In this document: positions 38,914 to 48,384 of the stretch, in pieces
Position numbering within the stretch: the stretch's first letter is position 1
Layout of the letters: every line of letters starts with the position of its first letter
Source: Methylobrevis albus
Lineage (GTDB): Bacteria > Pseudomonadota > Alphaproteobacteria > Rhizobiales > Pleomorphomonadaceae
Direction: 5' to 3'
Assembly (NCBI RefSeq): GCF_015904235.1
Contig: NZ_JADZLT010000056.1
Span: 261,049-325,048 of the forward strand
Length of the DNA stretch: 64,000 nucleotides
The notes under the pieces: model-generated
The model's input: the letters and a program-made list of their open reading frames with translations, nothing else
Told to the model about the DNA's origin: nothing
Databases searched by the model: none
Program-made: the position numbers and the translations under genes

Positions 38914-40722
38914 TCAGGGCAGTTCGAATACCGTCAGCACGCCGCCGTTGGCGGTGTATTTCGCGAGGCTCTCGTAGGCGCCGACGGCGCCGGAGCCGTC
39001 GTAGGGGTCGGTCAGCCCCGCGGCGAGGCCGATGCCGGCCCAGCCGCCGACGCCCGACAGCACGGCGACATACTGCCGGCCGGCGTGGAGGTACGTGGTG
39101 ACGTTGCCGACGATGCCCGAGGCGGTCTTGAAGCGGTAGAGCTCGGCGCCGGTCTCGGCATCGACGGCCTTCAGGAAGCCTTCGAGGGTGCCGTAGAAGA
39201 CGACGTCGCCGGCCGTCGCCAGCACGCCCGACCAGACGGAGAACCGCTCCGGCAGCGCCCACTTGATGCGGCCCGCAACGCCGTCCCACGCCGTCAGCGA
39301 CCCCATGATGCCCGGTTCCTCGAATCCCTGCCCGGCCGGCGCCGGATAGAGCCGCAGCGTCGCGCCGACATAGGGCTGGCCGGCGGTGTACTTCACCCGG
39401 AACGGCTCGTAGTCCATGCAGACGTGGTTGGTCGGCACGTAGAAGAGCCTTGTGCGCGGCGAGAAGGCGGCCGGCTGCTCGTTCTTCGAGCCGAGCGCGC
39501 CGGGGCAGATGCCTTCCGTGGTTACGTCCTCGCCCTCCCCGTCCTGGTCGGTGGAATAGGCGGGGTCGAGCTGCGGCCGGCCGTAGGTCGGGCTCGCAGG
39601 GTCGGTGTCGACCCCGGTCGCCCAGTTCACCGCCGGATCGAACTTCTCCGCGACGAGGAGGTCGCCGCTTTCGCGGTCGAGGGTGTAGCCGAAGCCGTTG
39701 CGGTCGAAGTGGGTGAGCAGCTTGCGGGTCTGCCCGTCGACATCCTGCTCGGTCAGGATCATCTCGTTGACGCCGTCGTAGTCCCACTCGTCGTGCGGCG
39801 TCATCTGGTAGACCCAGCGCGCGCCGCCGGTTTCGAGATCGCGAGCGATGATGCTGTTCGACCATCTGTTGTCGCCCGGCCGCTGCACCGGGTTCCAGGT
39901 CGAGGGGTTGCCGGTGCCGTAGTAGACGAGGTCGAGCGCCGGATCGTAGGAGAACCAGCCCCACGGGCAGGCGCCGCCGATCTGCCACTGGTCGCCCTCC
40001 CAGGTGGCAAGGCTCGAGTCCGGTCCGACCGGCTTGCCGAGCACGGTGGTCTTCACCGGGTCGATCAGCATCTCGTCGTCCGGCCCGGTGGCATAGGCGC
40101 GCCAGAGCCGCGCGCCGGTCTTCTGGTCGTAGGCGGTGAGATGGCAGCGGACGCCGAACTCGCCGCCGGCGATGCCGACGATCAGCTTGCCCTTCGCGGG
40201 CAGCACGGTCGCGGTGTTGACCTCGGCCTTCGCCGGATCGCCGTTCTTGACGCTCCATTTCACCGTGCCGCTGCGCGCGTCGAGCGCGACGATGGTGGTG
40301 TCGGCCTGGTGCAGGAAGATGGTGCCGTCGTCATAGGCGAGGCCGCGGTAGACCGTGTCGCAGCACATCACCTCGATCGTCGAGGGGTCCTGCTGCGGCT
40401 GGTATCGCCAGAGGATCGCGCCGTCGTTGTCGAGGTCGAGCGCATAGACGGTGTTCGGAAACGGGGTGTGCACGTACATCACGTCGCCGATCACCAGCGG
40501 CCCGCCCTCGTGGCCGCGCAGCACGCCGGTCGAGAAGGTCCAGGCGACCTTCAGGCGGCCGACGTTGTCGCGGTCGATCTGGTCGAGCGCCGAGAAGCGC
40601 GTGTTGGCGTAGTCGCCGGTCTGGATCGCCCACTCTGCCGGGTCGGCAATCCGGTCGGCGAGGTCTTCGGCGGCGGCGGGAACGGCGACGAGGAACAGCA
40701 GGGCGGCGAGGCATCCGCGCAT
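38914..40722 (-). CDS. xoxF: Lanthanide-type PQQ methanol dehydrogenase, XoxF
   Basis: A periplasmic quinoprotein that oxidises methanol with PQQ and a lanthanide ion. The 602-residue precursor has a signal peptide (1-18). The eight-bladed propeller carries the vicinal disulfide Cys120-Cys121 (EVMCCDTV), metal ligand Glu188 (GGEFGVR) and Asn272, catalytic Asp314, and the extra Asp316 in [10 protein letters not shown]. MxaF has Ala there, and the additional Asp marks lanthanide enzymes. The region [15 protein letters not shown] and [15 protein letters not shown] follow XoxF as remembered. Odd point: GGACPWGW replaces the more usual GGTTWGW. No xoxG or xoxJ is beside it. Confidence 0.93.
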   Translation of the reverse strand: MRGCLAALLFLVAVPAAAEDLADRIADPAEWAIQTGDYANTRFSALDQIDRDNVGRLKVAWTFSTGVLRGHEGGPLVIGDVMYVHTPFPNTVYALDLDNDGAILWRYQPQQDPSTIEVMCCDTVYRGLAYDDGTIFLHQADTTIVALDARSGTVKWSVKNGDPAKAEVNTATVLPAKGKLIVGIAGGEFGVRCHLTAYDQKTGARLWRAYATGPDDEMLIDPVKTTVLGKPVGPDSSLATWEGDQWQIGGACPWGWFSYDPALDLVYYGTGNPSTWNPVQRPGDNRWSNSIIARDLETGGARWVYQMTPHDEWDYDGVNEMILTEQDVDGQTRKLLTHFDRNGFGYTLDRESGDLLVAEKFDPAVNWATGVDTDPASPTYGRPQLDPAYSTDQDGEGEDVTTEGICPGALGSKNEQPAAFSPRTRLFYVPTNHVCMDYEPFRVKYTAGQPYVGATLRLYPAPAGQGFEEPGIMGSLTAWDGVAGRIKWALPERFSVWSGVLATAGDVVFYGTLEGFLKAVDAETGAELYRFKTASGIVGNVTTYLHAGRQYVAVLSGVGGWAGIGLAAGLTDPYDGSGAVGAYESLAKYTANGGVLTVFELP

Positions 40723-40902
40723 CGGCGAAGCACCCTTTCGGCAGCGGGGTTGGACGGCCCCGCCCTCCTAGCAGGATTTGCCGTCGCTGCCGACGCGGAT
40801 CGCCGCGGATTTCATGCCCGCCAGGCCGCGGCGCCCATTGCGCTGCGCCACCGCGGCGCGTCAGATGGCCGGGCGCCACGCCGCGCCGGAGCGACGTCCC
40901 CC

Positions 40903-41556
40903 GTGAACGAATTCCTGCTCAACGCCCTCGCGACGCTGCTGGTGACGATCGACCCGATCGGCCTCGCGCCGATCTTTCTCGCCGTGACCCGCGGCGCCGA
41001 CCAGAAAGTCCGGCGCAGCATCGCGCAGCGGTCGTCGCTGATCGCCTTCGTGATCCTCGTCGTCTTCGCGCTGACGGGCTCGACCCTGCTCGAATTCCTC
41101 GGCATCTCGCTCGCCGCGTTCCGGATCGCCGGTGGATTGCTCCTGTTCTGGATCGCCTTCGAGATGGTGTTCGAGAAGCGCGAGAAGCGAAAGCAGCAAA
41201 CCGCCGACAAGGCGCTGCAGGCCGATGCGGCGACCGCGACGGCGCCGGAGGACCTGCGTCACCTCGCGGTGTTTCCCCTCGCGATCCCGCTGATCGCCGG
41301 CCCGGGGGCGATCTCGGCGACGATCCTGCTCGCGACCCAGGCGCCCGGGCCGCTCGGCCTCGCCGGCCTCATCGCCGTCGTCGCGCTGCTGATCGGCAGT
41401 TGCCTGCTGGTCTTCACCGCAGCCCACCGGGTCGACCGCCTGCTCGGCGAGACCGGCCGCAATGTGCTGACCCGGCTGCTCGGCGTGCTGCTGTCGGCGC
41501 TGGCGGTGCAGTTCGTCGCGGACGGCGTCATCCGCCTCGCGCAGGACGCCGTCTGA
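40903..41556 (+). CDS. MarC family integral membrane protein
   Basis: A 217-residue membrane protein with six predicted transmembrane segments in two halves. The first is about residues 5-27 (LNALATLLVTIDPIGLAPIFLAV), and further ones lie near 43-62, 68-85, 123-145, 150-170 and 190-210. DPIGLAPIF near the start and FPLAIPLIAGPGAISATIL in the second half are the internal repeat signatures of the MarC/UPF0056 family. The function is unknown; the old link to multiple antibiotic resistance was withdrawn. The GTG at 40903 is the start that matches family length. It is divergent from xoxF. Confidence 0.88.
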   Translation: MNEFLLNALATLLVTIDPIGLAPIFLAVTRGADQKVRRSIAQRSSLIAFVILVVFALTGSTLLEFLGISLAAFRIAGGLLLFWIAFEMVFEKREKRKQQTADKALQADAATATAPEDLRHLAVFPLAIPLIAGPGAISATILLATQAPGPLGLAGLIAVVALLIGSCLLVFTAAHRVDRLLGETGRNVLTRLLGVLLSALAVQFVADGVIRLAQDAV

Positions 41557-41665
41557 CCGGGCGGCGCGAGGCGTGTGACGCACACATAACGGGCGACGGG
41601 GATATCCGTAAAAATTAGTATGACGACTCATTGCGGATTGAGGCATTAACGGCGAATTAGAAGCA

Positions 41666-43771
41666 ATGACCGATAGTTCGTGGCAAGACGCGCCCTCTCG
41701 GCCTTCCGTCCAGCAGCGAGCAACCAGCTTGGCCAAGTCCGAAGGAGCGCTCCGCCGATCGCTGGGTCCTGCGACCTCCAGCGACGCCGCCCTCGATGCG
41801 GCGGTGCGCAGCGAGCAGGCGCGGAAAATTTCCGACGGACTTCCGCGCACCCTCGCCGGCCATGCGATCTCCTCGGTCGTCGTCGGCCTGCTGATGCTGC
41901 AGCAACTCCCCTTCGAGATGGTCGCCGCCTGGTTCGGTGTCGTCTGCGTGGTGCTCGCCGTGCGGCTCTGGGCGGTGCGGCGCCCGAGCATTCTTGCGGC
42001 GATCGAGGCCGATCCGGACCGGGTGCTGCGCCTCACCACGATCGGCGGCGTCGTCGGCGGGGTCGTCTGGGGCGTCGTGCCCTTCGTGGTCACGAAGGCC
42101 GACAGCTTTGCCAGCGACTCGTTTGCGATCTTCATGTTGAATGGGGTGACCGCGGGCGCGGTCGTGATGGCCACCGCTCATGCGGCGACCGGTCTCGCGT
42201 TTGCGACCGTGGTGCTCGGCGCGCTGATGGGCGCCCTGCTCGCGCGCGGCGGCCTGCCCCATCTCGGCTTTGCCGGCTGCGTCGGTATCTTCCTGCTGAT
42301 GCTGGCGAAATCGGCGACGGCCGCCGAGGCGACGTTCCGCGAGGCGATGCGGCTGAAGCACGAAAAGGGGCGACTCGCCGATTCGCTCGCCGATGCCCGC
42401 GACCGGGCGCAGAGTGCGATCGACGACCTCGAGCACCAGGCGCTGGTCGATGCGCTGACCGGCCTCTCCAACCGCAACGCCTTCAACCTCCAGCTCTCGC
42501 GCGAACTCGCTCAAGCTCTTGCCGACGGACAGTCGGTGGCCGTGCTGCTGATCGACGTCGACCACTTCAAGATGATCAACGACACGCTCGGCCACGGCGC
42601 CGGCGACGACCTGCTCGTCGAATTCGGGCGGCGGCTGCGGCGCACCGTGCGCGAGGCCGACGTGGTCGCCCGGCTCGGCGGCGACGAGTTCGCGATCATG
42701 GTGTCGGGCGGCGACCTCGACCGGCTGGTGCCCGACCTCGCCAACCGGCTGCTCGACGTGATCGCGGCGCCCGTCGAGATCGCCAGTCGCAGCACGCAGG
42801 TCGGCGCCAGCATCGGCGTCGCGGTGTTTCCCCGCGACGCGCGGGCGCACGACGACCTGCTCGCCTGCGCCGACATGGCGCTCTACCAGTCGAAGGACAT
42901 GGGCCGGCGACGCTGGAGCGCCTTCGACCCCGTCCTCGCCCTGCGGGCGCGAACCCGGCGCGAGCTGGAACTCGACCTGCGCGAGGCGATCGCGGCGGAC
43001 CGGCTCGAGTTCCATTTCCAGCCCCAGGTCTCGATCCGCGACGGCCAGGTGGTGGGCTTCGAGACGCTGCTGCGCTGGAACCATCCGGAGCGCGGCTGGG
43101 TGCCGCCGCCGGCGGTGATTGCGGCCGCGCATGCCGAGCATCTTGCGGCGTCGGTGACGCGCAAAGCGCTGGAATCGGCGGCCGACCTGCTGGAGTGGCT
43201 CGCCGCGAACGGCCATGCTTCGATCCGCGTCGCCGTCAACATCTCGCCGCGCGACCTGTCGAGCTACGCCTTCTCGGATCTCGTCGAGGAGGTGATCACC
43301 GGGCGCCAGTTCGCGCCGGGGCGCCTCGAGATCGAGATCACCGAGGACGTGATGCTCGACCCCGCCACGTCGGGCCGCCAGTTCGCCCATCTCGACCGGC
43401 TCGGCATCGCGCTCGCGGTCGACGACTTCGGCGTCGGCTATTCCTCGCTCGCCTATCTGCGCGATCTCAACATCGCCAGCGTCAAGATCGACCGGCGCTT
43501 CGTCACCAACATCGTCCTGGACGAAGGCGACCGGGTGCTGGTGCAGGCGATCCGCAGCGTCGGCGACAGTCTCGGCATCCAGCTCGTGGCCGAGGGCGTC
43601 GAGACGCAAGAACAGCTCGCCATGCTGCGGCAACTCGGCTGCGACATCGCCCAGGGCTTCCTGTTCGCGCCGGCGCTGCCGCGCGAGGCGGCGCTCGACT
43701 GGCTCGGCAGCTATGTCGCCAGCCACCGCGGCCAGCGGCGCGGTGAGCCGGGGCGCCCTGCCGACGCGTGA
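41666..43771 (+). CDS. Membrane GGDEF-EAL protein (cyclic di-GMP synthase/phosphodiesterase)
   Basis: A 701-residue protein with about five transmembrane helices (residues 63-215), then a coiled linker, a GGDEF domain and an EAL domain. The cyclase motif RLGGDEFAIM is intact (near 335), so cyclic di-GMP synthesis is possible. In the EAL domain the signature reads ETLLRW rather than EALLRW, which keeps the catalytic Glu; EITEDVM, DDFGVGYSSLAYLRDL, KIDRRFV and AEGVET are present. Both activities may therefore exist. Its membrane part is a MASE-like sensor of unknown ligand. It adds to the HD-GYP system at 15390. Confidence 0.92.
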   Translation: MTDSSWQDAPSRPSVQQRATSLAKSEGALRRSLGPATSSDAALDAAVRSEQARKISDGLPRTLAGHAISSVVVGLLMLQQLPFEMVAAWFGVVCVVLAVRLWAVRRPSILAAIEADPDRVLRLTTIGGVVGGVVWGVVPFVVTKADSFASDSFAIFMLNGVTAGAVVMATAHAATGLAFATVVLGALMGALLARGGLPHLGFAGCVGIFLLMLAKSATAAEATFREAMRLKHEKGRLADSLADARDRAQSAIDDLEHQALVDALTGLSNRNAFNLQLSRELAQALADGQSVAVLLIDVDHFKMINDTLGHGAGDDLLVEFGRRLRRTVREADVVARLGGDEFAIMVSGGDLDRLVPDLANRLLDVIAAPVEIASRSTQVGASIGVAVFPRDARAHDDLLACADMALYQSKDMGRRRWSAFDPVLALRARTRRELELDLREAIAADRLEFHFQPQVSIRDGQVVGFETLLRWNHPERGWVPPPAVIAAAHAEHLAASVTRKALESAADLLEWLAANGHASIRVAVNISPRDLSSYAFSDLVEEVITGRQFAPGRLEIEITEDVMLDPATSGRQFAHLDRLGIALAVDDFGVGYSSLAYLRDLNIASVKIDRRFVTNIVLDEGDRVLVQAIRSVGDSLGIQLVAEGVETQEQLAMLRQLGCDIAQGFLFAPALPREAALDWLGSYVASHRGQRRGEPGRPADA

Positions 43772-43787
43772 GCCGCCGCGTGCCGGC

Positions 43788-45524
43788 TCAGAAGGCCGCG
43801 GCGATGAACGCGGCCGGCCAGATCCGGTCGATCGGCCAGAGCAGCACCCCGAAGCCGGCGGCGAGGATCACGGCGGCGCCGAGCGCGGTCGCCGTCAGGC
43901 CGAGCCGGAAATCCCCCGCGACGAGGGCGCGCCAGCCGGCGATGGTGCCGGCAGCACCGAGGAACGTCGCGCCGAGCCCGATCGGCTCGATCCGCCCGAC
44001 GCCGATCACATGCACCGCGTTGACGGCGACCGCGAGGCCGACGGCGCCGATCGGCAGCCAGGCCGCCATCAGCGATTTCAGCCGCGAGCCGATGCGCAGC
44101 GCCGCGTCGCCGGCGGCGAGGCCGAGCAGCAGCGCCAGTACCGGATAGAGCGGCAGCACGTCGCCGGCGCGCTTGCCCGCCATCAGTTCGGCGACGATCC
44201 ACGCCGGCGCCAGCCAGGCGAGCGCGAGGCCGGCGGCCGGCGTGGTGCGCTGGCGCACCAGCCAGGCGAGCGCGAAGGGCAGCAGCGCCGAGCCGGGCCA
44301 GAAGGCCCCGGCGAGCAGCACCGCGTGGGCGCCCGGCGGCAGCGGCAGGCCGTCGGCGGTGAGGGTGAAGCTGTCGCGCATGCGGGCGAAGACGTCGCCG
44401 CCGGCGACCTGCAGCGCCGCCGGCAGCCCAGCGACCACCGCGACCGCGACGGCCGGGGCGAGACCGATCACCAGCGCGGCCGGCAAGCCGATCGAGGGCC
44501 GCAGTCGGCTCAGCCGCGCCAGCGGCCAACCGAAGATCACCAGGATCAGCACCGCGAGCAGCGGGATCCAGATGCCGCCGACGCCGGCGACGGCGAGGCC
44601 GAGGCCGAGGCCGCCCCAGAACAGCAGCGCCGAAAGGCGCGCCGGCACGGCCGTACCGCGCGCGATGCCGGCGAGGCCGTAGAGCGCCATCACCGAAGCG
44701 AGCAGCACGACCGCGTCCGGGCCGGCGATGCGCGCGCCGACCTGGGCCAGCAGCGACAGCGCGAGGAACAGGCCGGCGACGAGGCCGGCGAACGGCCCTT
44801 TCAGCACCCAGCCGATGGCGAAGACGAGGGCGACCGCGAGGATCACCGCCGCAATGGAGATCGAGCGCAGCACGACGAGCGGCGCGTCGGCGCCCTGCCC
44901 GAAGCCGGTGGCGACGGCCGCCTGCAGGCCGGCGAGACCGACCGACGCGCGCGGATCGATCGCCGGCGCCAGCGCGGCGCCGACGCCCTCGGCGGCGATG
45001 GAACGGCCGAGTTCGACGGTGGCGCTCTCGGAGCCGGGCACCCCCGGGAGCCGCTCGAGGCCGGGGACGAGCGTGACGAGGACGAGGGCGAGCAGCACCA
45101 GCAGCGAGCCGATCGCCCCGGCGACGGACACGCCGCGCGGAGCGGCGCGCGGAGGGACTGTGGCCGCGGGCTCCGCCGGAGCGGGCGCGGCGACGGAGAC
45201 CGGCTCCGACGGAGCGGCCGCGGTCTCCGGATCGGGCACGACCGCAGCGGTCTCGGGGACGGCAACGGGCGCCGGTTCGCTAGTCGTCTCCGCCGCTGGG
45301 ACGGGTGCGGACGGCGCCGGCGCCGGGATTTCGGCGGGCGCAGGCGCTGCCTCGGTCGGCAGTTCCGAATTGGGCGTGGCGGTCCCTGCGGCGGGGGCGA
45401 ATGCGGGCTCCGCATGGGTCTCCGGCGCGGTCGCCGGGGTCGCGGGCGTGCCGATCGGCATCGAGCCGAGACGAAACACCGGCCGATCCTCGCCGCCGCC
45501 CGCCGCGCTGCCGTTTTCCGCCAT
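43788..45524 (-). CDS. ArnT-like polytopic membrane protein with long Ala/Pro linker
   Basis: A 578-residue protein. Residues 1-130 are a disordered Ala/Pro/Glu-rich stretch, followed by about 11 transmembrane helices. The C-terminal part resembles the lipid-sugar glycosyltransferases of the ArnT/PMT group: WPGSALLPFALAWLV, then WIVAELMAGKRAGDVLPLYPVLALLLGLA. The first periplasmic loop, where this superfamily has its acidic catalytic pair, reads ESATVELGRS and does not obviously fit. It may be a diverged or inactive member. No lipid-A or sugar gene is adjacent. Convergent with the GGDEF-EAL gene, 16 bases apart. Confidence 0.6.
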   Translation of the reverse strand: MAENGSAAGGGEDRPVFRLGSMPIGTPATPATAPETHAEPAFAPAAGTATPNSELPTEAAPAPAEIPAPAPSAPVPAAETTSEPAPVAVPETAAVVPDPETAAAPSEPVSVAAPAPAEPAATVPPRAAPRGVSVAGAIGSLLVLLALVLVTLVPGLERLPGVPGSESATVELGRSIAAEGVGAALAPAIDPRASVGLAGLQAAVATGFGQGADAPLVVLRSISIAAVILAVALVFAIGWVLKGPFAGLVAGLFLALSLLAQVGARIAGPDAVVLLASVMALYGLAGIARGTAVPARLSALLFWGGLGLGLAVAGVGGIWIPLLAVLILVIFGWPLARLSRLRPSIGLPAALVIGLAPAVAVAVVAGLPAALQVAGGDVFARMRDSFTLTADGLPLPPGAHAVLLAGAFWPGSALLPFALAWLVRQRTTPAAGLALAWLAPAWIVAELMAGKRAGDVLPLYPVLALLLGLAAGDAALRIGSRLKSLMAAWLPIGAVGLAVAVNAVHVIGVGRIEPIGLGATFLGAAGTIAGWRALVAGDFRLGLTATALGAAVILAAGFGVLLWPIDRIWPAAFIAAAF

Positions 45525-45800
45525 GTCGTTCGCTCCCGGTCGGCCTGCCGCGCGATCCGCGCGCCCGTTCCGGACTTAGCAACGCCGGCGTCCGAAAACC
45601 AGCGCCGCCACGCGGACGGCATGGGATCGGCGCGACCGGGCCCGATTGCGAAGTTTTGATGCCGCCCGGCCGGGCGGGTGTTGAGCGGGGGCGGCGCTCG
45701 GGCTACCAAGGCGCTGGGGAGCGACGTGTCCGCCCCATATGCGGCAGGCACGACGAAGGAGGCTCCGCGCGGCTGGCGCCGGACCTCGGGATGGAAAAGC

Positions 45801-47162
45801 ATGGCGACTTCGATCTTCGGCCGCATCATGGCGGCGGTGATGGCGACAGCCCTCGCCCTGACCAGCCTGCCGGCTTCGGCCCAGCAGAAGGGTAGCCGTT
45901 CGATCGCGCTCGTCCGCGACGGCGAAGCCGAGGCGCTGATCCGCGACTATGCCAAGCCGATCCTGAAGGCGGCGGGACTCGGCGGGGCGACCATCAAGAT
46001 CCGCATCGTCAACGACACCCGCTTCAACGCCTTCGTCGCCGACGGACGGCACATTTTCGTCAATGCCGGCACGATTTCCCAGACCGAGACGCCGAACGAA
46101 CTGATCGGCGTCATCGCGCACGAGACCGGCCACCTCGCTGGCGGCCACCTCGCCCGGCTGCGCGACGCGGTGGTGCAATCGCAGATCCTGTCGGTGATCG
46201 CGATGCTCGGCGGCGCGGCGGCGGCCGCGGCCGGCGGCGGTGGCGAGGGCGGCCTCGCCGCGGCGCTCGGCGGCCAGCAGGTGGCGCAGCGCAGCCTGCT
46301 CTCCTATCAGCGCGGCGAGGAAACCGCCGCCGACCGCGCCGCGCTCACCTATCTGGAGCGCACCGGCCAGTCGGCGCAGGGCATGCTCTCGGTGTTCAAG
46401 CGCCTCGGCGACCAGCAACTGTTCGCCGCGCGCTTCGCCGATCCCTATGCCCAGAGCCATCCGATGGCGGCCGAGCGGCTGTCACAGGTCGAGAACGTCG
46501 CGCGCAAGAGCAAGTTCTTCGACAAGACCGATGCGGCCGACCTCCAGGCCCGGCACGACCTGATCCGGGCGAAGTTCATCGCCTTCACCCAGGCGCCGCA
46601 GAAGACGGCGCGCCTGTACCCGCCGAACGCGACCGACTTGCCCTCGCGCTATGCCCATGCCGTGATCGCCTTCCGCTCGGGCAATCCGCAGGCGGCGGTG
46701 CGCCAGATCGACGGGCTGATCGCCACGCAGCCGCGCAATCCGTGGTTCTGGGAGCTGAAGGGCCAGGCGCTGCTCGAGGGCGGCCGCCCGGCCGAGGCGG
46801 TGGAGCCGCTGCGCCAGGCGGTGGCGCTCGCCCCGAACGAAGGCCAGCTCCGCGTCATGCTCGGCCACGCGCTGGTCGCGACCGAGAAGGACTCGCTGCT
46901 CGCCGAGGCGATCCAGAACCTCAACAAGGGGCTCGCCGACGATCCCGACGCGGCGATCGGCTATCGCCAGCTCGCCATCGCCCATGCGCGATCGGGCAAC
47001 ATCGCGCTCGCCGACCTCGCCACCGCGCAGGGCTACTTCGCCGCCGGCGACAATCCTTCGGCGCGGCAGTATGCGGCGCGGGCACAGGCGAACCTGAAGC
47101 GCGGCACGCCGGCCTGGCTGCGCGCCGACGACATCATTTCCTTCAAGCCGCCGCGGCTCTGA
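45801..47162 (+). CDS. BepA/YfgC-like M48 metalloprotease with TPR repeats
   Basis: A 453-residue periplasmic metalloprotease-chaperone thought, from E. coli BepA, to help outer-membrane protein assembly. A signal peptide covers residues 1-28 (LPASAQQ). The zinc site is HETGH (107-111), with a third ligand in RGEETAADRAAL. The C-terminal third has tetratricopeptide repeats (YAHAVIAFRSGNPQAAVRQI, WFWELKGQALLEGGRPAEAV). The ATG at 45801 starts the signal peptide; the upstream frame from 45678 is unsupported. A DsbA-like gene follows 71 bases later on the same strand, a sensible pairing for envelope protein quality control. Confidence 0.92.
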   Translation: MATSIFGRIMAAVMATALALTSLPASAQQKGSRSIALVRDGEAEALIRDYAKPILKAAGLGGATIKIRIVNDTRFNAFVADGRHIFVNAGTISQTETPNELIGVIAHETGHLAGGHLARLRDAVVQSQILSVIAMLGGAAAAAAGGGGEGGLAAALGGQQVAQRSLLSYQRGEETAADRAALTYLERTGQSAQGMLSVFKRLGDQQLFAARFADPYAQSHPMAAERLSQVENVARKSKFFDKTDAADLQARHDLIRAKFIAFTQAPQKTARLYPPNATDLPSRYAHAVIAFRSGNPQAAVRQIDGLIATQPRNPWFWELKGQALLEGGRPAEAVEPLRQAVALAPNEGQLRVMLGHALVATEKDSLLAEAIQNLNKGLADDPDAAIGYRQLAIAHARSGNIALADLATAQGYFAAGDNPSARQYAARAQANLKRGTPAWLRADDIISFKPPRL

Positions 47163-47233
47163 CCCCGCGACGGCGCCCGCCGCGGCCCCGCCGCACCCCC
47201 CGTTTTCCCGAGATCCCCGGAGCCCCCTCGCCC

Positions 47234-48016
47234 ATGCCGTTCCCGTTCCAGACGTCGCGCCTTCGCATCGCGGCGCTCGCCGGCCTGATCGCCCTCGCGC
47301 CCGCAGCCGTCGTTCCTGCGGCCGGGGCCGCCGAGGGCACGCCGGACAAGGCGGCGATCGAGGCGATCGTGCGCGACTACATCCTCGCCAACCCCGAGAT
47401 CGTCGAAGAGGCGCTGACGGCGCTGCAGGCGAAGAAGTCGGAGAGCGAGGCGTCCGAACGCGCCGCGCTGATCGCCTCGGCCGGCGACATCCTGTTCAAT
47501 TCGAAGCGACAAGTAGTGCTCGGCGATCCCGATGCGCCGATCACGCTGGTCGAGTTCTTCGATTACAACTGCGGCTACTGCAAGCGCGCGCTCGACGACA
47601 TGAACGCCCTGCTCGACAGCGAGAAGGACGTGCGCATCGTCCTGAAGGAGTTCCCGATCCTCGGACCGGGTTCGGTGGAAGCCGCCCGCGTCGCCGTCGC
47701 GGTGAACCTCGCCGCTCCCGACAAATACCGCGGCTTCCACGATGCGCTGCTCGCCAGCGACGTGCCGGCCGACAAGGCGCGGGCGCTGGAGGCCGCCCGG
47801 GAAGCCGGGATCGACGTCGCGGCGGTGGAGTCGCGCCTCGACGACGCCGAGGTCGTGGCGACGATCGGCGAGGTCTATGAGATCGCCGAAAAACTTGGCC
47901 TGACCGGCACGCCGACCTACGTCATCGGCAAGGAAGTGGTCTTCGGGGCCGTCGGGGCCGACGAGCTTCGCACCCGCATCGAAGCAATGCGCCAGTGCGG
48001 CGAAGCGAGTTGCTGA
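47234..48016 (+). CDS. DsbA/Com1-family thiol-disulfide oxidoreductase
   Basis: A 260-residue exported thioredoxin-fold protein. Signal peptide 1-33 (PAAGAAEG). The active site is CGYC (Cys113-Cys116) in VEFFDYNCGYCKRAL, with the cis-Pro loop LTGTPTYVIG later. An N-terminal helical region (IEAIVRDYILANPEIVEEAL) is typical of the Com1/BdbD group of alphaproteobacteria. The C-terminus has two further Cys (RQCGEASC), which may form a structural disulfide. It likely oxidises or shuffles disulfides in the periplasm. It follows the BepA-like gene. Confidence 0.92.
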   Translation: MPFPFQTSRLRIAALAGLIALAPAAVVPAAGAAEGTPDKAAIEAIVRDYILANPEIVEEALTALQAKKSESEASERAALIASAGDILFNSKRQVVLGDPDAPITLVEFFDYNCGYCKRALDDMNALLDSEKDVRIVLKEFPILGPGSVEAARVAVAVNLAAPDKYRGFHDALLASDVPADKARALEAAREAGIDVAAVESRLDDAEVVATIGEVYEIAEKLGLTGTPTYVIGKEVVFGAVGADELRTRIEAMRQCGEASC

Positions 48017-48384
48017 GGACGCCACTCCGCCGATCCGTGTTTTGCCTTTTTTTCAGCGCGCCGAATACCTATAAGGGGGCGGCGCGACAAATCGGCCGTG
48101 CCCGAATTTGGTTCTTGCCGGGTTCGATCCGGCCAGACTTCGACCCCGGGCGGATTTGACCCGACGCGGAACCGGCAAGGAAGGCGATGACGTCGACCAC
48201 CAGCGACAGGGCGGCGCTTCTGCGGCGACCCGGCCGACCGAACGGTTCTTGCGCGGCGTCGACCGACCGTGCCGCCACGACCCACGTTTTCCGCCCGCCG
48301 GCCGGCTCGGCCGGGACCAGATGGCCGTGATCGGCCGCCATCCCGCCGCCTGAGCCGCTCCCCCTCGCGAAGACAGACGAGATC
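48017..48384. other. Gap between the DsbA-like gene and accB, with one possible short leader
   Basis: 368 bases without a conserved gene. A TTTTTTT run at about 48047-48053 is not preceded by a clear hairpin. TATAAG at 48070-48075 is a possible -10 box but lacks a correctly spaced -35. One short frame with a strong ribosome site is listed separately. In several related genomes aroQ stands in this place as I recall; no AroQ-like sequence is visible here. Confidence 0.45.
48187..48330 (+). CDS. Possible 47-codon leader peptide before accB
   Basis: An ATG at 48187 follows AAGGAAGG (48177-48184), the best ribosome-binding sequence in this gap, and opens a frame to TGA at 48328-48330. The product (MTSTTSDRAALLRRPGRPNG at its start) resembles nothing known and is rich in Ala, Arg, Pro and Thr. 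It ends 54 bases before accB. It could be a translated leader affecting accBC expression, or chance. Confidence 0.22.
   Translation: MTSTTSDRAALLRRPGRPNGSCAASTDRAATTHVFRPPAGSAGTRWP

Noticed and set aside
38914..40722. Calcium-type MxaF methanol dehydrogenase or ethanol dehydrogenase
   Set aside because: The residue after DEWDY is Asp, not Ala, and no mxaJ, mxaG or mxaI follows; C-terminal blocks follow XoxF.
39085..41556. An 823-codon forward frame suggesting a large protein opposite xoxF
   Set aside because: Only its last 217 codons are a real gene (MarC family, from the GTG at 40903); the rest is the antisense shadow of xoxF.
48042..48075. Sigma-70 promoter TTGCCT ... TATAAG before accB
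   Set aside because: The spacer would be 22 bases, too long for a normal promoter, and no better -35 is found.
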